Shown here: positions 16,491 to 24,385 of the stretch, one piece after another | Layout: each line of letters starts with the position of its first letter | Numbering within the stretch: position 1 is the stretch's first letter | Source: Eikenella sp963548155 | Lineage (GTDB): Bacteria > Pseudomonadota > Gammaproteobacteria > Burkholderiales > Neisseriaceae | Direction: 5' to 3' | NCBI GenBank assembly: GCA_963548155.1 | Contig: CAUUTP010000011.1 | Span: 1-32,207, forward strand | Length of the DNA stretch: 32,207 nt | Notes under the pieces: model-generated | What the model was told of the DNA's origin: nothing | What the model saw: the letters and a program-made list of their open reading frames with translations, nothing else | Databases searched by the model: none | Position numbers and translations under genes: made by a program

Positions 16491-16637
16491 GGTGGTGTGG
16501 CAGTTGGGTTTTATTATGGGTTGGGTGCAGTTTAATTTTTGAATACGGTATTGGCTTGCTTTGCTGTATGCATTGGCTGCGCAGGCTGCTTGGATTGAAC
16601 GTTAATCTGCTTTATTCTAACACGTGGTTTTAAGCTC

Positions 16638-16681
16638 AAAGGCTACCTGAAAATCAGTTGGGCGATTTTCAGGTAGCCTTT
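16638..16681 (-). terminator. Inverted DUS pair after nrdB
   Basis: Exact DUS at 16640-16651 and inverted copy at 16668-16679, arms extended to AAAGGCTACCTGAAAATC / GATTTTCAGGTAGCCTTTT, 21 bp past the nrdB stop. Confidence 0.65.
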
Positions 16682-16701
16682 TGGCTGGATTTGGGATGAG
16701 A

Positions 16702-17835
16702 TTACAGTTCGAAGTCACCCAAGTCGTCGGCGCTGACTTCGGCGTCGATTTGGCCGATGAGGTAGGAGGAGATTTCCACTTCCTGCGGGGCTACCTGAAC
16801 GTTGTCGGAAGAGAGCCAGGCATTGATCCAGGGGATGGGGTTTTGCGTGGCGGCGGGGAAGGCGGCGTTCAGACCGACGGCCATCATGCGGTGGTTGGTG
16901 ATGTATTCCACATATTGGCACAGGATGTCTTTGTTCAGGCCGATCATGCTGCCGTCTTTGAAGAGGTATTCCGCCCACTCTTTTTCTTGCTCGGCGGCTT
17001 TTTTGAAGAGCTCGAAGCAGTCGTTTTCCAGCTCGGCAGCGATTTCGGCCATTTCGGGGTCGTCGGTGCCGCTGCGCATGAGGTTGAGCATGTGCTGGGT
17101 GCTGGTGAGGTGCAGGGCTTCGTCGCGGGCGATGAGTTTGATGATTTTGGCGTTGCCTTCCATCAGCTCGCGTTCGGCAAAGGCGAAGGAGCAAGCGAAG
17201 GAAACGTAAAAGCGGATGGCTTCGAGCACATTGACGCACATCAGGCAGAGGTAGAGCTTTTTCTTCAAATCGCGCAGGCTCACCACGATGGTTTTGCCGT
17301 TTACGCGGTGTTCGCCTTCGCCCAGCAGGTTGTAATACTGGGTGTATTCGATGAGGTCGTCGTAGTAGCAGGCGATATCTTCGGCGCGGGCGATGATGTA
17401 TTCGTTTTGCACGATGTCGTCGAACACGATGGAGGGATCGTTGACGATGTTGCGGATAATGTGGGTGTAGCTGCGTGAGTGGATGGTTTCGCTGAAGCTC
17501 CAGGTTTCAATCCAAGTTTCGAGCTCGGGAATAGACACCAAGGGCAGCAGGGCAACGTTGGGGCTGCGGCCTTGGATGGAATCGAGCAGGGTTTGGTATT
17601 TGAGGTTGCTGATGAAGATGTGTTTTTCGTGGTCGGGCAGGTTGGCGTAGTCGATGCGGTCGCGCGATACGTCGATCTCTTCCGGCCGCCAGAAGAAGGA
17701 AAGCTGTTTTTCAATCAGTTTTTCAAAAACTTCGTATTTCTGTTGGTCGTAGCGGGCAACGTTGACGGGCTGGCCGAAAAACATTGGTTCTTTGAGGGCG
17801 TCGTTTTTTTCCTTGCTGAAGGTGCTGTAGGACAT
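16702..17835 (-). CDS. nrdB: Class Ia ribonucleotide reductase beta subunit
   Basis: NrdB holds the di-iron tyrosyl radical that starts ribonucleotide reduction in NrdA. The 377-residue protein aligns by eye with E. coli NrdB over its whole length. Di-iron and radical residues are present in their motifs: Asp in YQTLLDSIQGR, Glu, His and radical Tyr in SETIHSRSYTH, Glu in FAERELMEG, and Glu and His in RDEALHLT. The C-terminal tail ends DDLGDFEL, the segment that docks to NrdA. The ATG at 17835 (MSYSTFSK) matches the family start; an ATG seven codons upstream (17856) has a slightly better ribosome-binding context and remains possible. A 93-111 bp gap with one DUS separates it from the NERD gene. 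Confidence 0.96.
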   Translation of the reverse strand: MSYSTFSKEKNDALKEPMFFGQPVNVARYDQQKYEVFEKLIEKQLSFFWRPEEIDVSRDRIDYANLPDHEKHIFISNLKYQTLLDSIQGRSPNVALLPLVSIPELETWIETWSFSETIHSRSYTHIIRNIVNDPSIVFDDIVQNEYIIARAEDIACYYDDLIEYTQYYNLLGEGEHRVNGKTIVVSLRDLKKKLYLCLMCVNVLEAIRFYVSFACSFAFAERELMEGNAKIIKLIARDEALHLTSTQHMLNLMRSGTDDPEMAEIAAELENDCFELFKKAAEQEKEWAEYLFKDGSMIGLNKDILCQYVEYITNHRMMAVGLNAAFPAATQNPIPWINAWLSSDNVQVAPQEVEISSYLIGQIDAEVSADDLGDFEL

Positions 17836-17928
17836 GACGAGGTGTTCGCAGGACATAGCGGGATCTCTTTTACAATGTGATTGGGGAAGGATATAGGGCT
17901 TCAGGCTACCTGAAAATAATATAGCGGG

Positions 17929-19137
17929 TTAGGTACGGTTTTTGGCACGTTGGTGTTCCATGCAATACAGTTTACCGTGAAAACGTTTGGAATATTTTTG
18001 GCAATATTGAACCACTGCCGGGGTAAGCTTCTTATCGCAGCCTGGGTGGTTGCAATGGATTTGCTCTGTTTCTGTTTGCTCGGCTTGGGTGTTGCTTATT
18101 TTGTCGGTTGTGTTGCTCTGCTGATGTTCGCAGCAATACAGTTTGCCGCCGAAACGGCTGCTGTGTTTTTGGCAATATTGAATGACTGCCTGGCTGAGTT
18201 TTTCATGACAGCCTGAGTGTGCGCAGTATTCATCATGTCCGGTTTCGGTTTCGGATTCGGGGCTGGCGGGGGGTGCTTTTTGTTGTAAGGCTGCCTGCTG
18301 GTGCTCGCGACAGTATATTTTGCCGCTGAAGCGTTCATGGTTATGCAGGCATAGCAATGCTTCATTTTCGCTGATGGCCTGCCCGCAGGTGTGGCAGTTT
18401 GTCAATAAGGGTTTGATGGAGTTGGGCAGATATTCCAATAGCCCTTCCGGTTTGTGTTCTGCCGCAATGCGCCGCCCCCATTCGTGAATGGTTTCGTTGT
18501 TGATTAACAGGGCATCAAACATATGGTTGAGAACGAAGCCGACGCCTACTCTATTTTCGCCGAATTGCTCGTGCCATTGCCTGATAGCATCGGCTTTGAT
18601 GACGCAGGAAGTATCAAAATCTTTGCTATCTGGCCTGCGGATAATGGACTGCGGCGACACAAGAACGGCATGGTGTACTTCCAGCGGGCGACCGGTTTTC
18701 ATTTTTACGCCGATACGATCGAACAGTTTCAATAGGATTCGTTCGTGCCGTTTACTTTGTTCGATAGGGGATGGAATACCTTGTTTTTTCCAGCGTGACT
18801 GGGTTGTAAACTCTCCCAATTCATTGATGGATATATCGGCATTAAAATTTTTTGTTTCAAGCAAAAAGGCAAATACACGATTAATTAATAAATGATCAAT
18901 TTGAGCAGTTTCCCCATCAACCTCTATTCGAAGATCATGTAGAACTATATAATATTCACTATCTCCGAGATAGTTATCTATATAGTAGGCCGCACTACGT
19001 TCTCCTTGTATCCCTTTCCAACGCCTATCAATTTCTTTATCTAAGTCTTTACGCTGACGTGTGTTGAGAGGAAGATTTTTTAAATCTTCCAGCAACTTTA
19101 ATTTTTTGCTTTTATCGTCGGCAGATTTAATCAGCAT
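17929..19137 (-). CDS. NERD-domain nuclease-like protein with three tandem zinc modules
   Basis: A 402-residue protein. Residues about 43-150 form a NERD (nuclease-related) domain: GIQGERSAA with E46, IDHLLI with D81, and the ExK core ETKNF with E94/K96, the pattern of PD-(D/E)XK nucleases. Residues 248-395 hold three modules with ligand pattern C-x(2 or 4)-C-x11-C-x12-C-x2-H: C248-H279, C305-H338 and C362-H395; modules start exactly 57 residues apart and share an RF.GK.YC..H ending. They resemble treble-clef (AN1/LIM-like) zinc fingers, but I cannot name the family. The gene lies between nrdA and nrdB on the same strand. Its 5' third (18830-19137) is clearly more AT-rich than the neighbours, and no Shine-Dalgarno precedes the ATG, both hinting at acquisition. 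The substrate is unknown; a role in DNA or RNA processing is inference. Confidence 0.8.
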   Translation of the reverse strand: MLIKSADDKSKKLKLLEDLKNLPLNTRQRKDLDKEIDRRWKGIQGERSAAYYIDNYLGDSEYYIVLHDLRIEVDGETAQIDHLLINRVFAFLLETKNFNADISINELGEFTTQSRWKKQGIPSPIEQSKRHERILLKLFDRIGVKMKTGRPLEVHHAVLVSPQSIIRRPDSKDFDTSCVIKADAIRQWHEQFGENRVGVGFVLNHMFDALLINNETIHEWGRRIAAEHKPEGLLEYLPNSIKPLLTNCHTCGQAISENEALLCLHNHERFSGKIYCREHQQAALQQKAPPASPESETETGHDEYCAHSGCHEKLSQAVIQYCQKHSSRFGGKLYCCEHQQSNTTDKISNTQAEQTETEQIHCNHPGCDKKLTPAVVQYCQKYSKRFHGKLYCMEHQRAKNRT

Positions 19138-19197
19138 GATGTGGATGTGGAAAAAGGGTTTTCAGGTAGCCTGTTGGGCTGAAATCAACAAGGAGTA

Positions 19198-19238
19198 ATA
19201 GGCTACCTGAAAATAAACTCCTTTTTCAGGTAGCCTTG
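19198..19238 (-). terminator. Inverted DUS pair after nrdA
   Basis: DUS at 19200-19211 and inverted copy at 19225-19236, 13 bp past the nrdA stop. A third DUS lies at 19161-19172, between this pair and the NERD gene start. nrdA therefore probably ends transcription before the NERD gene. Confidence 0.65.
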
Positions 19239-19248
19239 CTATCACAGG

Positions 19249-21528
19249 CTAAATCTTACAAGCTCCACCGGCGCAGCCGTCGTCCTGAATATCGCTCTGC
19301 GTATCGTCTGCACCGTCGCGGGTGTGGTGATAGTAGAGGGTTTTCAGACCGAATTTGTAGGCGGTGAGCAGGTCTTTGAGCATCTGCTTCATGGGTACGC
19401 GGCCGCCATCGAAGCGTTTCGGGTCGTAACTGGTGTTGGCGGAAATGGCTTGATCGACGAATTTCTGCATGATGCCGACCAATTTCAGGTAGCCGTCATT
19501 GCCGCCCATCTGCCACAGGGTTTCGTATTGGTTTTTCAAGCGCTCGAATTCGGGCACGACTTGTTTGAGGATGCCGTCTTTGGAGGCTTTTACCGTTACC
19601 AGGCCGCGCGGGGGCTCGATGCCGTTGGTGGCGTTGGCGATTTGCGAGCTGGTTTCGCTGGGCATGAGTGCGGTGAGGGTGGAGTTACGCAGGCCGTGCT
19701 GGATGATGTCGGCACGCAGCTTTTCCCAATCGTAGTGCAGGGGCTCACTGCAGATGCTGTCGAGGTCTTTTTTGTAGGTGTCGATAGGCAGTATGCCTTT
19801 GGCATACACGGTTTGGCCGAACAGGGGGCAGGCGCCGTATTCTTTGGCCAGCTGCACGGAAGCTTTGAGCAGGTAGTATTGCATGGCTTCGAAGGTGCGG
19901 TGGGTAAGGGCGAGGGCGGAATCGTTGCTGTAGCGCACGCTGTGTTTGGCCAGGTAATAGGCGTAGTTGATCACGCCGATGCCGAGGGTGCGGCGGTTCA
20001 TGGTGGCTTTGCGGGCGGCGGGGATGGGGTAGTCTTGGTAGTCGAGCAGGGCATCGAGCGCGCGCACGGCGAGGTCGGAAAGGTTTTCCAGCTCGTCTAA
20101 GTTTTCCAATGCGCCGAGGTTGAAGGCGGACAGGGTGCAGAGGGCGATTTCGCCGTTTTCGTCGTTGATGTCGTTTAACGGCTTGGTGGGCAGAGCGATT
20201 TCCAAGCATAGGTTGGACTGGCGCACGGGAGCTACGGCGGGATCAAACGGGCTGTGGGTATTGCTGTGGTCTACGTTGTGGATGTAGATGCGGCCGGTGC
20301 CGGCACGTTCCTGCATCAGGGTGGAGAACAGCTCGGTAGCGGGCACCACGCGTTTGCGGATGGCCGGGTCTTGCTCATACTGCACATATAGGCGCTCGAA
20401 TTCGTCTTGGTCGGCGAAGAAGGCGTCGTACAGGCCGGGTACTTCGTTGGGCGAGAACAGGGTGATGTTGCCGCCTTTGATCAGGCGGGTGTAGAGCAGG
20501 CGGTTAATTTGTACGCCGTAGTCGAGCTGGCGCACACGGTTGTCTTCCACGCCGCGGTTGTTTTTCAATACCAACAGGCTTTCCACTTCGATGTGCCACA
20601 GCGGGTAGAACAGGGTGGCCGCACCGCCGCGCACGCCGCCTTGCGAGCAGGATTTAACGGCGGCTTGGAACATTTTGAAAAACGGAATGCAGCCGGTGTG
20701 CTGGGCTTCGCCGCCACGGATTTCGCTGCCCAGGCCGCGGATGCGGCCGGCGTTGATGCCGATGCCGGCACGTTGGGAAACGTATTTCACAATCGCGCTG
20801 GTGGTGGCGTTGATGGAATCCAAGCTGTCGTCGCACTCGATCAGCACGCAGCTGGAGAATTGGCGCGTGGGGGTGCGCACGCCGCTCATGATGGGGGTGG
20901 GCAGCGAGATTTTGAACAGGGAAACCGCGTCGTAGAAGCGTTTGACGTAATCCAAGCGGGTGGCTTTGGGATATTTGGCAAACAGGCACATGGCCACCAA
21001 GATGTAGAGGAACTGCGGGGTTTCGTAGATTTGGCGGGTGACGCGGTTTTGCACCAGATATTTGCCTTCCAGCTGCTTCACGGCGGCATAGGAGAAGGTC
21101 ATGTCGCGGGCGTGGTCGATATAGTCGTTGATTTCGTCGAACTCTTCGCGGCTGTAGTCTTCGAGGATGTGGCGGTCGTATTTGCCTTCGGCGGTCAGCT
21201 TGCTGACGTGGTCAAACAGGTGCGGCGGCTCAAACTCGCCATAGGCGATTTTGCGCAGGTGGAAAATGGCGAGGCGGGCAGCCAGGTATTGGTAGTCGGG
21301 CGTGTCTTCGGAAATCAGGTCGGCAGCAGCTTTGATGATGGTTTCGTGGATATCGTCGGTACGTATGCCGTTGTAAAACTGGATATGGGATTTAAGCTCG
21401 ACTTGCGACACGGATACGTTGTCGAGGCCTTGCGCCGCCCAAGTAACAACGCGGTGGATTTTATCGAGGTCGATCGGCTCCAAACGGCCGTCGCGCTTGG
21501 TAACTTTGAGATTAACGGTATCGTTCAT
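19249..21528 (-). CDS. nrdA: Class Ia ribonucleotide reductase alpha subunit
   Basis: NrdA reduces ribonucleoside diphosphates to deoxyribonucleotides. The 759-residue protein has an N-terminal ATP-cone (LKVTKRDGRLEPIDLDKI) for activity control, the active-site Cys in TRQFSSCVL, the Asn-Cys-Glu triad in SNLCLEIAL, a radical-transfer Tyr pair in LKTLYYHH, and the C-terminal redox pair C752/C757 in DGCAGGACKI. The ATG at 21528 has AGGA 9 bases upstream and matches family starts; a TTG extension ten codons longer would cross an NrdR box and is rejected. A DUS-like 12-mer at 19484-19495 is read as GYLKL. Two NrdR-type boxes lie at 21555-21602. Confidence 0.97.
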   Translation of the reverse strand: MNDTVNLKVTKRDGRLEPIDLDKIHRVVTWAAQGLDNVSVSQVELKSHIQFYNGIRTDDIHETIIKAAADLISEDTPDYQYLAARLAIFHLRKIAYGEFEPPHLFDHVSKLTAEGKYDRHILEDYSREEFDEINDYIDHARDMTFSYAAVKQLEGKYLVQNRVTRQIYETPQFLYILVAMCLFAKYPKATRLDYVKRFYDAVSLFKISLPTPIMSGVRTPTRQFSSCVLIECDDSLDSINATTSAIVKYVSQRAGIGINAGRIRGLGSEIRGGEAQHTGCIPFFKMFQAAVKSCSQGGVRGGAATLFYPLWHIEVESLLVLKNNRGVEDNRVRQLDYGVQINRLLYTRLIKGGNITLFSPNEVPGLYDAFFADQDEFERLYVQYEQDPAIRKRVVPATELFSTLMQERAGTGRIYIHNVDHSNTHSPFDPAVAPVRQSNLCLEIALPTKPLNDINDENGEIALCTLSAFNLGALENLDELENLSDLAVRALDALLDYQDYPIPAARKATMNRRTLGIGVINYAYYLAKHSVRYSNDSALALTHRTFEAMQYYLLKASVQLAKEYGACPLFGQTVYAKGILPIDTYKKDLDSICSEPLHYDWEKLRADIIQHGLRNSTLTALMPSETSSQIANATNGIEPPRGLVTVKASKDGILKQVVPEFERLKNQYETLWQMGGNDGYLKLVGIMQKFVDQAISANTSYDPKRFDGGRVPMKQMLKDLLTAYKFGLKTLYYHHTRDGADDTQSDIQDDGCAGGACKI

Positions 21529-21554
21529 TTTCCCATCCTGATTTTGAGTAGGCA

Positions 21555-21570
21555 ACACAAGATAATGTGT
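21555..21570. promoter_or_regulatory. NrdR box 1 of nrdA
   Basis: ACACAAGATAATGTGT agrees with the published NrdR consensus (acaCwAtATaTwGtgt) at 14 of 16 positions. It lies 26 bp upstream of the nrdA ATG. Confidence 0.75.
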
Positions 21571-21586
21571 TTGGCGAGTGAAACTC

Positions 21587-21602
21587 GCACAATATAATGT
21601 AT
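21587..21602. promoter_or_regulatory. NrdR box 2 of nrdA
   Basis: GCACAATATAATGTAT agrees with the NrdR consensus at 13 of 16 positions. It starts 32 bp from box 1, leaving a 16-bp gap, the three-helical-turn spacing usual for NrdR box pairs. Confidence 0.72.
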
Positions 21603-21831
21603 TTCAATGGCAAAAAAAAGGTGGCAAAATGTAAGGCTTTGTGGCTGGGTGGTGTATGGATTTCTAAACCAATCACTTACAACCAGCAAAAATAAATTTA
21701 TTAAAGTCGGTAGAGCGATTGCTTGAGTGAGGGGCGCAACAGGGTGGAGAGGCTACCTGAAACCTGGTCTTGTGATAAATACGGTGCCAATTTCAGGTAG
21801 CCTTTTCATTGGCTGATCTTGAGCAATCAGG

Positions 21832-21872
21832 CAAACAACGCTGTTTCCAACAATGGGACACAGCGTTGTTTG
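21832..21872 (-). terminator. 13-bp inverted repeat downstream of tatD
   Basis: CAAACAACGCTGT (21832-21844) and ACAGCGTTGTTTG (21860-21872) are perfect reverse complements with a 15-base loop, 84 bp past the tatD stop. No clear T-run; possible tatD transcript end. Confidence 0.4.
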
Positions 21873-21955
21873 CTTAGTATAGCCATTGGCTGTCGCCAAA
21901 CAATTATGCAAATAAACTTCCCTGCATGGATGCTTGAGAGCGCCACCGCATCAAC

Positions 21956-22714
21956 TTAAGGGAAAGACAGCAGCCTATCCACGTTTTGCTCGGTGGCTGC
22001 AGCTACTTCCTGCATGCTGATGCCGCGCAAGGCCGCTACTGTTTCTGCCACCTGCCGTACATTGGCGGGCGTGTTTTCTCCCATACCGGCTATCGGCGTA
22101 AACGGGCTGTCGGTTTCCAGCACCAAGTGTTCCAGCGGCAGCTCTGCTGCGGCGGTGCGCACTTTGCGGGCATTCGGGTTGAGCACCAGCGTGCCGATGC
22201 CGATAAGCAGGCCGCAGCGGATAAAGGCATGTGCTTCTTCGAGGCTACCTGAAAACGCATGGGCAATGCCGCCGCTGCGGAAACCGCTGTGCTTGAGCGC
22301 GGCAACCACATCGGCAGCGGCGCGCACATGGTGCAGCAGCACAGGTCGGCCGAATTGCTGTGCCAAGTCGAGCTGGGCGAGCAGGGCAGTGGTTTGTGCG
22401 GCTCGGGTCTGCTTGCGATCGCCATAGTAATCCAGCCCGATTTCGCCCACCAGCAGCCCCGGCTGCGCTTGCAGGCGATCGGCGATACGGCTAATTAAAC
22501 CGGGTTGGAAGCTTTCGGCAAACCACGGGTGCAGACCAAGCGCGCCATAATATGCCGGCAGGGCGTGTAGTCGGCAGGCGGCATCGAAATCCGCTTCGGT
22601 TACCGCCGGCACAATAAAACGCTGCACTCCTGCGGCATGGGCTGCAGTAGTGATTTCAGGTAGCCGGCGGGCAAGCGCGGAGTCGGCAAGGTGGCAGTGG
22701 GTGTCGGTGAGCAT
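21956..22714 (-). CDS. TatD-family metal-dependent hydrolase (DNase)
   Basis: A 252-residue TatD-type TIM-barrel hydrolase; relatives are 3'-5' exonucleases or deoxyribonucleases. Metal ligands appear in order: HxH at residues 6-8 (TDTHCHLAD), the Glu of GEIGLDYYGD, His in LLHHVRAA, His in IAHAFSGS, and Asp in LETDSPF. The ATG at 22714 is chosen; a frame 33 codons longer would translate a DUS (RLPEN) and is rejected. An exact DUS at 22242-22253 falls in the coding sequence as FSGSL and a degenerate one at 22655-22666 as RRLPE. It is closest in type to YjjV/TatD but I do not assign a symbol. Confidence 0.9.
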   Translation of the reverse strand: MLTDTHCHLADSALARRLPEITTAAHAAGVQRFIVPAVTEADFDAACRLHALPAYYGALGLHPWFAESFQPGLISRIADRLQAQPGLLVGEIGLDYYGDRKQTRAAQTTALLAQLDLAQQFGRPVLLHHVRAAADVVAALKHSGFRSGGIAHAFSGSLEEAHAFIRCGLLIGIGTLVLNPNARKVRTAAAELPLEHLVLETDSPFTPIAGMGENTPANVRQVAETVAALRGISMQEVAAATEQNVDRLLSFP

Positions 22715-23017
22715 GGTGGGAAACAGGAAACAGGTACGGCAGTATAGCGCAGTTTGTGGGATGCAGAGGCTACCTGAAAATCGGTTTAGGTTTTCAGGTA
22801 GCCTCAAACACATAGATTAAGCAGGCATCCTCAGCTATACCATGCTGCAAATGGCTGGCTGGATGTTGGCTGCGTAGCAAGCTGCATGAGCTCGTGTTAG
22901 ATTTGTTGAGGATGAATTTTCAGGTAGCCTTCACGCTTGCGAGGGCTACCTGAAAACTAGCCATACAGGGGAAACAAAATCCGCCAAACTTGAGCAGGTT
23001 GGCGGATTGGGCATGGC
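22715..23017. other. 303-bp interval between the lipoprotein gene and tatD
   Basis: Contains two inverted DUS pairs (22767-22804, and 22919 to about 22954) and the hairpin terminator of the lipoprotein gene. The stretch 22805-22918 between the pairs shows nothing I can name. Confidence 0.55.
22978..23008 (-). terminator. Hairpin terminator of the lipoprotein gene
   Basis: AATCCGCCAA and TTGGCGGATT form a perfect 10-bp stem followed on the minus strand by TTGTTTC, 9 bp past the stop. One of the few terminators here not made from DUS. Confidence 0.7.
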
Positions 23018-23614
23018 TTATTGTTTCACGGTGAGGTTTTTCAGCAGGGCATCCAGCTCGGGGAGGGAGGCGGTGCCGCTGGTGGCGCAGACGGTGTAGA
23101 GGTTTTGGGCATACACGGCCACGCAGCTTTCGTTGAGCGCGTTATCGTCTTGTCCGTGGCTGAAGCGGTAGCCCATGCGCTGGTCGGCCGGGATATCCAC
23201 AGCGGTGTCTTGCAGGCCTTGGTCGGCTTTCAGGCTTTCGCTCAGTTTGGCGAAGTAGGCTTCGGCCGGCTGTTTTGGGGCACCGAAGTTGCTGATGGTG
23301 ATGGCGATGTCTTGGTCGGCGTCGTATTGCAGCAGGCTGATTTTATTGCTGTCGGTGCTGTCGACATATTGGGCGGCTTCGGCTGATTTGTCTTCAAAAT
23401 GGCCGTTTACGGTGAGGCTGATAACGCCGTCTTCAGTAGCCAGGGTTTGGCTGGGATTTTGTGCGGCGGCAGATGCTGCAGCGGTTGCGGACGCAGCGGC
23501 CACTTCGCTGGCGCTGGGGGCAACTACGGAGGTTTCGGCCTGTTGGTTGCAGCCGGCTAACAAGAGGCTACCTGAAAGGGCAAGCAGGAGGAGGGATGTG
23601 TGGGAGCGGTTCAT
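23018..23614 (-). CDS. Hypothetical lipoprotein
   Basis: A 198-residue protein with a lipoprotein signal peptide: basic N-terminus MNRSH, hydrophobic core, and lipobox LLAGC with the lipidated C22. An Ala/Ser-rich linker (about 30-50) leads to a globular domain (about 60-198) with two further Cys (in NESCVAV and YTVCATS) that could form a disulfide. I do not recognise the domain. Residue 2 of the mature protein is Asn, which does not suggest inner-membrane retention. AAGGA lies 7 bases before the ATG, and a TATACT -10-like hexamer at 23652-23657. The signal peptide contains an exact DUS (23565-23576) read as SGSL. It follows nrdR by 90 bp on the same strand. Confidence 0.8.
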   Translation of the reverse strand: MNRSHTSLLLLALSGSLLLAGCNQQAETSVVAPSASEVAAASATAAASAAAQNPSQTLATEDGVISLTVNGHFEDKSAEAAQYVDSTDSNKISLLQYDADQDIAITISNFGAPKQPAEAYFAKLSESLKADQGLQDTAVDIPADQRMGYRFSHGQDDNALNESCVAVYAQNLYTVCATSGTASLPELDALLKNLTVKQ

Positions 23615-23704
23615 AGGTTTTCCTTGGAGTCAGTAAACGTAAACGGAGCGCAGTATAGCAAAACGGGCTGTGTGGCGCAGCGGGTTTGCAGGATTTTGCG
23701 CGGC

Positions 23705-24166
23705 CTAGGAATGGTCGGTGCGTTCCAGCCCGGCTACGGTACGGGTAAATTCGGCCACGTCTTTAAAGCTTTTATACACGGAGGCGAAGCGCACATAGGC
23801 TACTTGGTCGAGCTTGGCAAGCCGTTCCATCACCAGTTCGCCAATCAGGCGGGAGGGCACTTCTTTGCTGCCGGTTTTATACAGGCACTCTTCGATTTCG
23901 TGCACGGTGTGTTCGATGGCTTCGGCAGAAATAGGGCGTTTGTGCAGGGCGCGTTGCAGGCTGGTTTGCAGTTTGAGCGGATCGAACATAACGCGCTCGC
24001 CGTTGTTTTTGATAATCTGCGGCATCCGCAGCTCTACGGTTTCGTAGGTGCTGAAGCGGCGGTCGCAGGCCGCACAACGGCGGCGGCGGCGGATGCTGTT
24101 TTGTTCTTCCAGCAGGCGGGAGTCGATTACCTGGGTGTTGTTATGGTGGCAGAAGGGGCATTTCAT
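23705..24166 (-). CDS. nrdR: Transcriptional repressor NrdR
   Basis: NrdR represses ribonucleotide reductase genes by sensing ATP/dATP. The 153-residue protein has the N-terminal zinc ribbon (C3, C6, C31, C34 in MKCPFC and RRCAAC), the RRRR/RFSTYE DNA-binding segment and an ATP-cone from about residue 49 to 139. Length and sequence are typical. It lies 2.2 kb upstream (in transcription sense) of tatD and 2.6 kb from nrdA, whose promoter region has two matching boxes. No Shine-Dalgarno sequence precedes the ATG, which may keep expression low. Confidence 0.96.
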   Translation of the reverse strand: MKCPFCHHNNTQVIDSRLLEEQNSIRRRRRCAACDRRFSTYETVELRMPQIIKNNGERVMFDPLKLQTSLQRALHKRPISAEAIEHTVHEIEECLYKTGSKEVPSRLIGELVMERLAKLDQVAYVRFASVYKSFKDVAEFTRTVAGLERTDHS

Positions 24167-24340
24167 AGGTTGGGGGTTAATATTTTATATAACAGTAGTT
24201 TGCTGTGGGTATTGTACTCTAACCGCAGGGCTTAGCCAAAGTGCTAATTTTTCCTGTGGCGTTGGTTTGCTTGGTATGCAGCCATCATTGCTGTGGCCAT
24301 CCCTAAAGTGCAGCGGCAAACGCTATAGTTCAGAATAAAA

Positions 24341-24374
24341 CACAGCCTGAAAACTGCGGTGTTTTCAGGCTGTG
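24341..24374 (-). terminator. Hairpin terminator of aspS
   Basis: CACAGCCTGAAAA and TTTTCAGGCTGTG form a perfect 13-bp stem with an 8-base loop, followed on the minus strand by TTTTATTCTG, 11 bp past the aspS stop. The arms read CAGCCTGAA, part of the DUS dialect described for Kingella (AGGCAGCCTGAA), rather than the Eikenella dialect. Confidence 0.75.
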
Positions 24375-24385
24375 TGCTGGGCAGT

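Larger units (their letters stand above)
21529..21955. other. 427-bp interval between nrdA and tatD
   Basis: Holds the nrdA control region with two NrdR-type boxes, an AT-rich stretch (21590-21710), an inverted DUS pair (21750-21761 and 21792-21803), and a 13-bp inverted repeat at 21832-21872. No credible gene is seen. Confidence 0.6.

Noticed and set aside
16681..17478. 265-codon plus-strand frame opposite nrdB
   Set aside because: Antisense shadow of nrdB in GC-rich codons.
20407..21597. 396-codon plus-strand frame opposite nrdA
   Set aside because: Antisense shadow; no recognisable domain, runs through the NrdR boxes.
22714..22813. N-terminal extension of tatD starting MCLRLPEN
   Set aside because: Translates a DUS hairpin; the family start MLTDTHCH fits the ATG at 22714.
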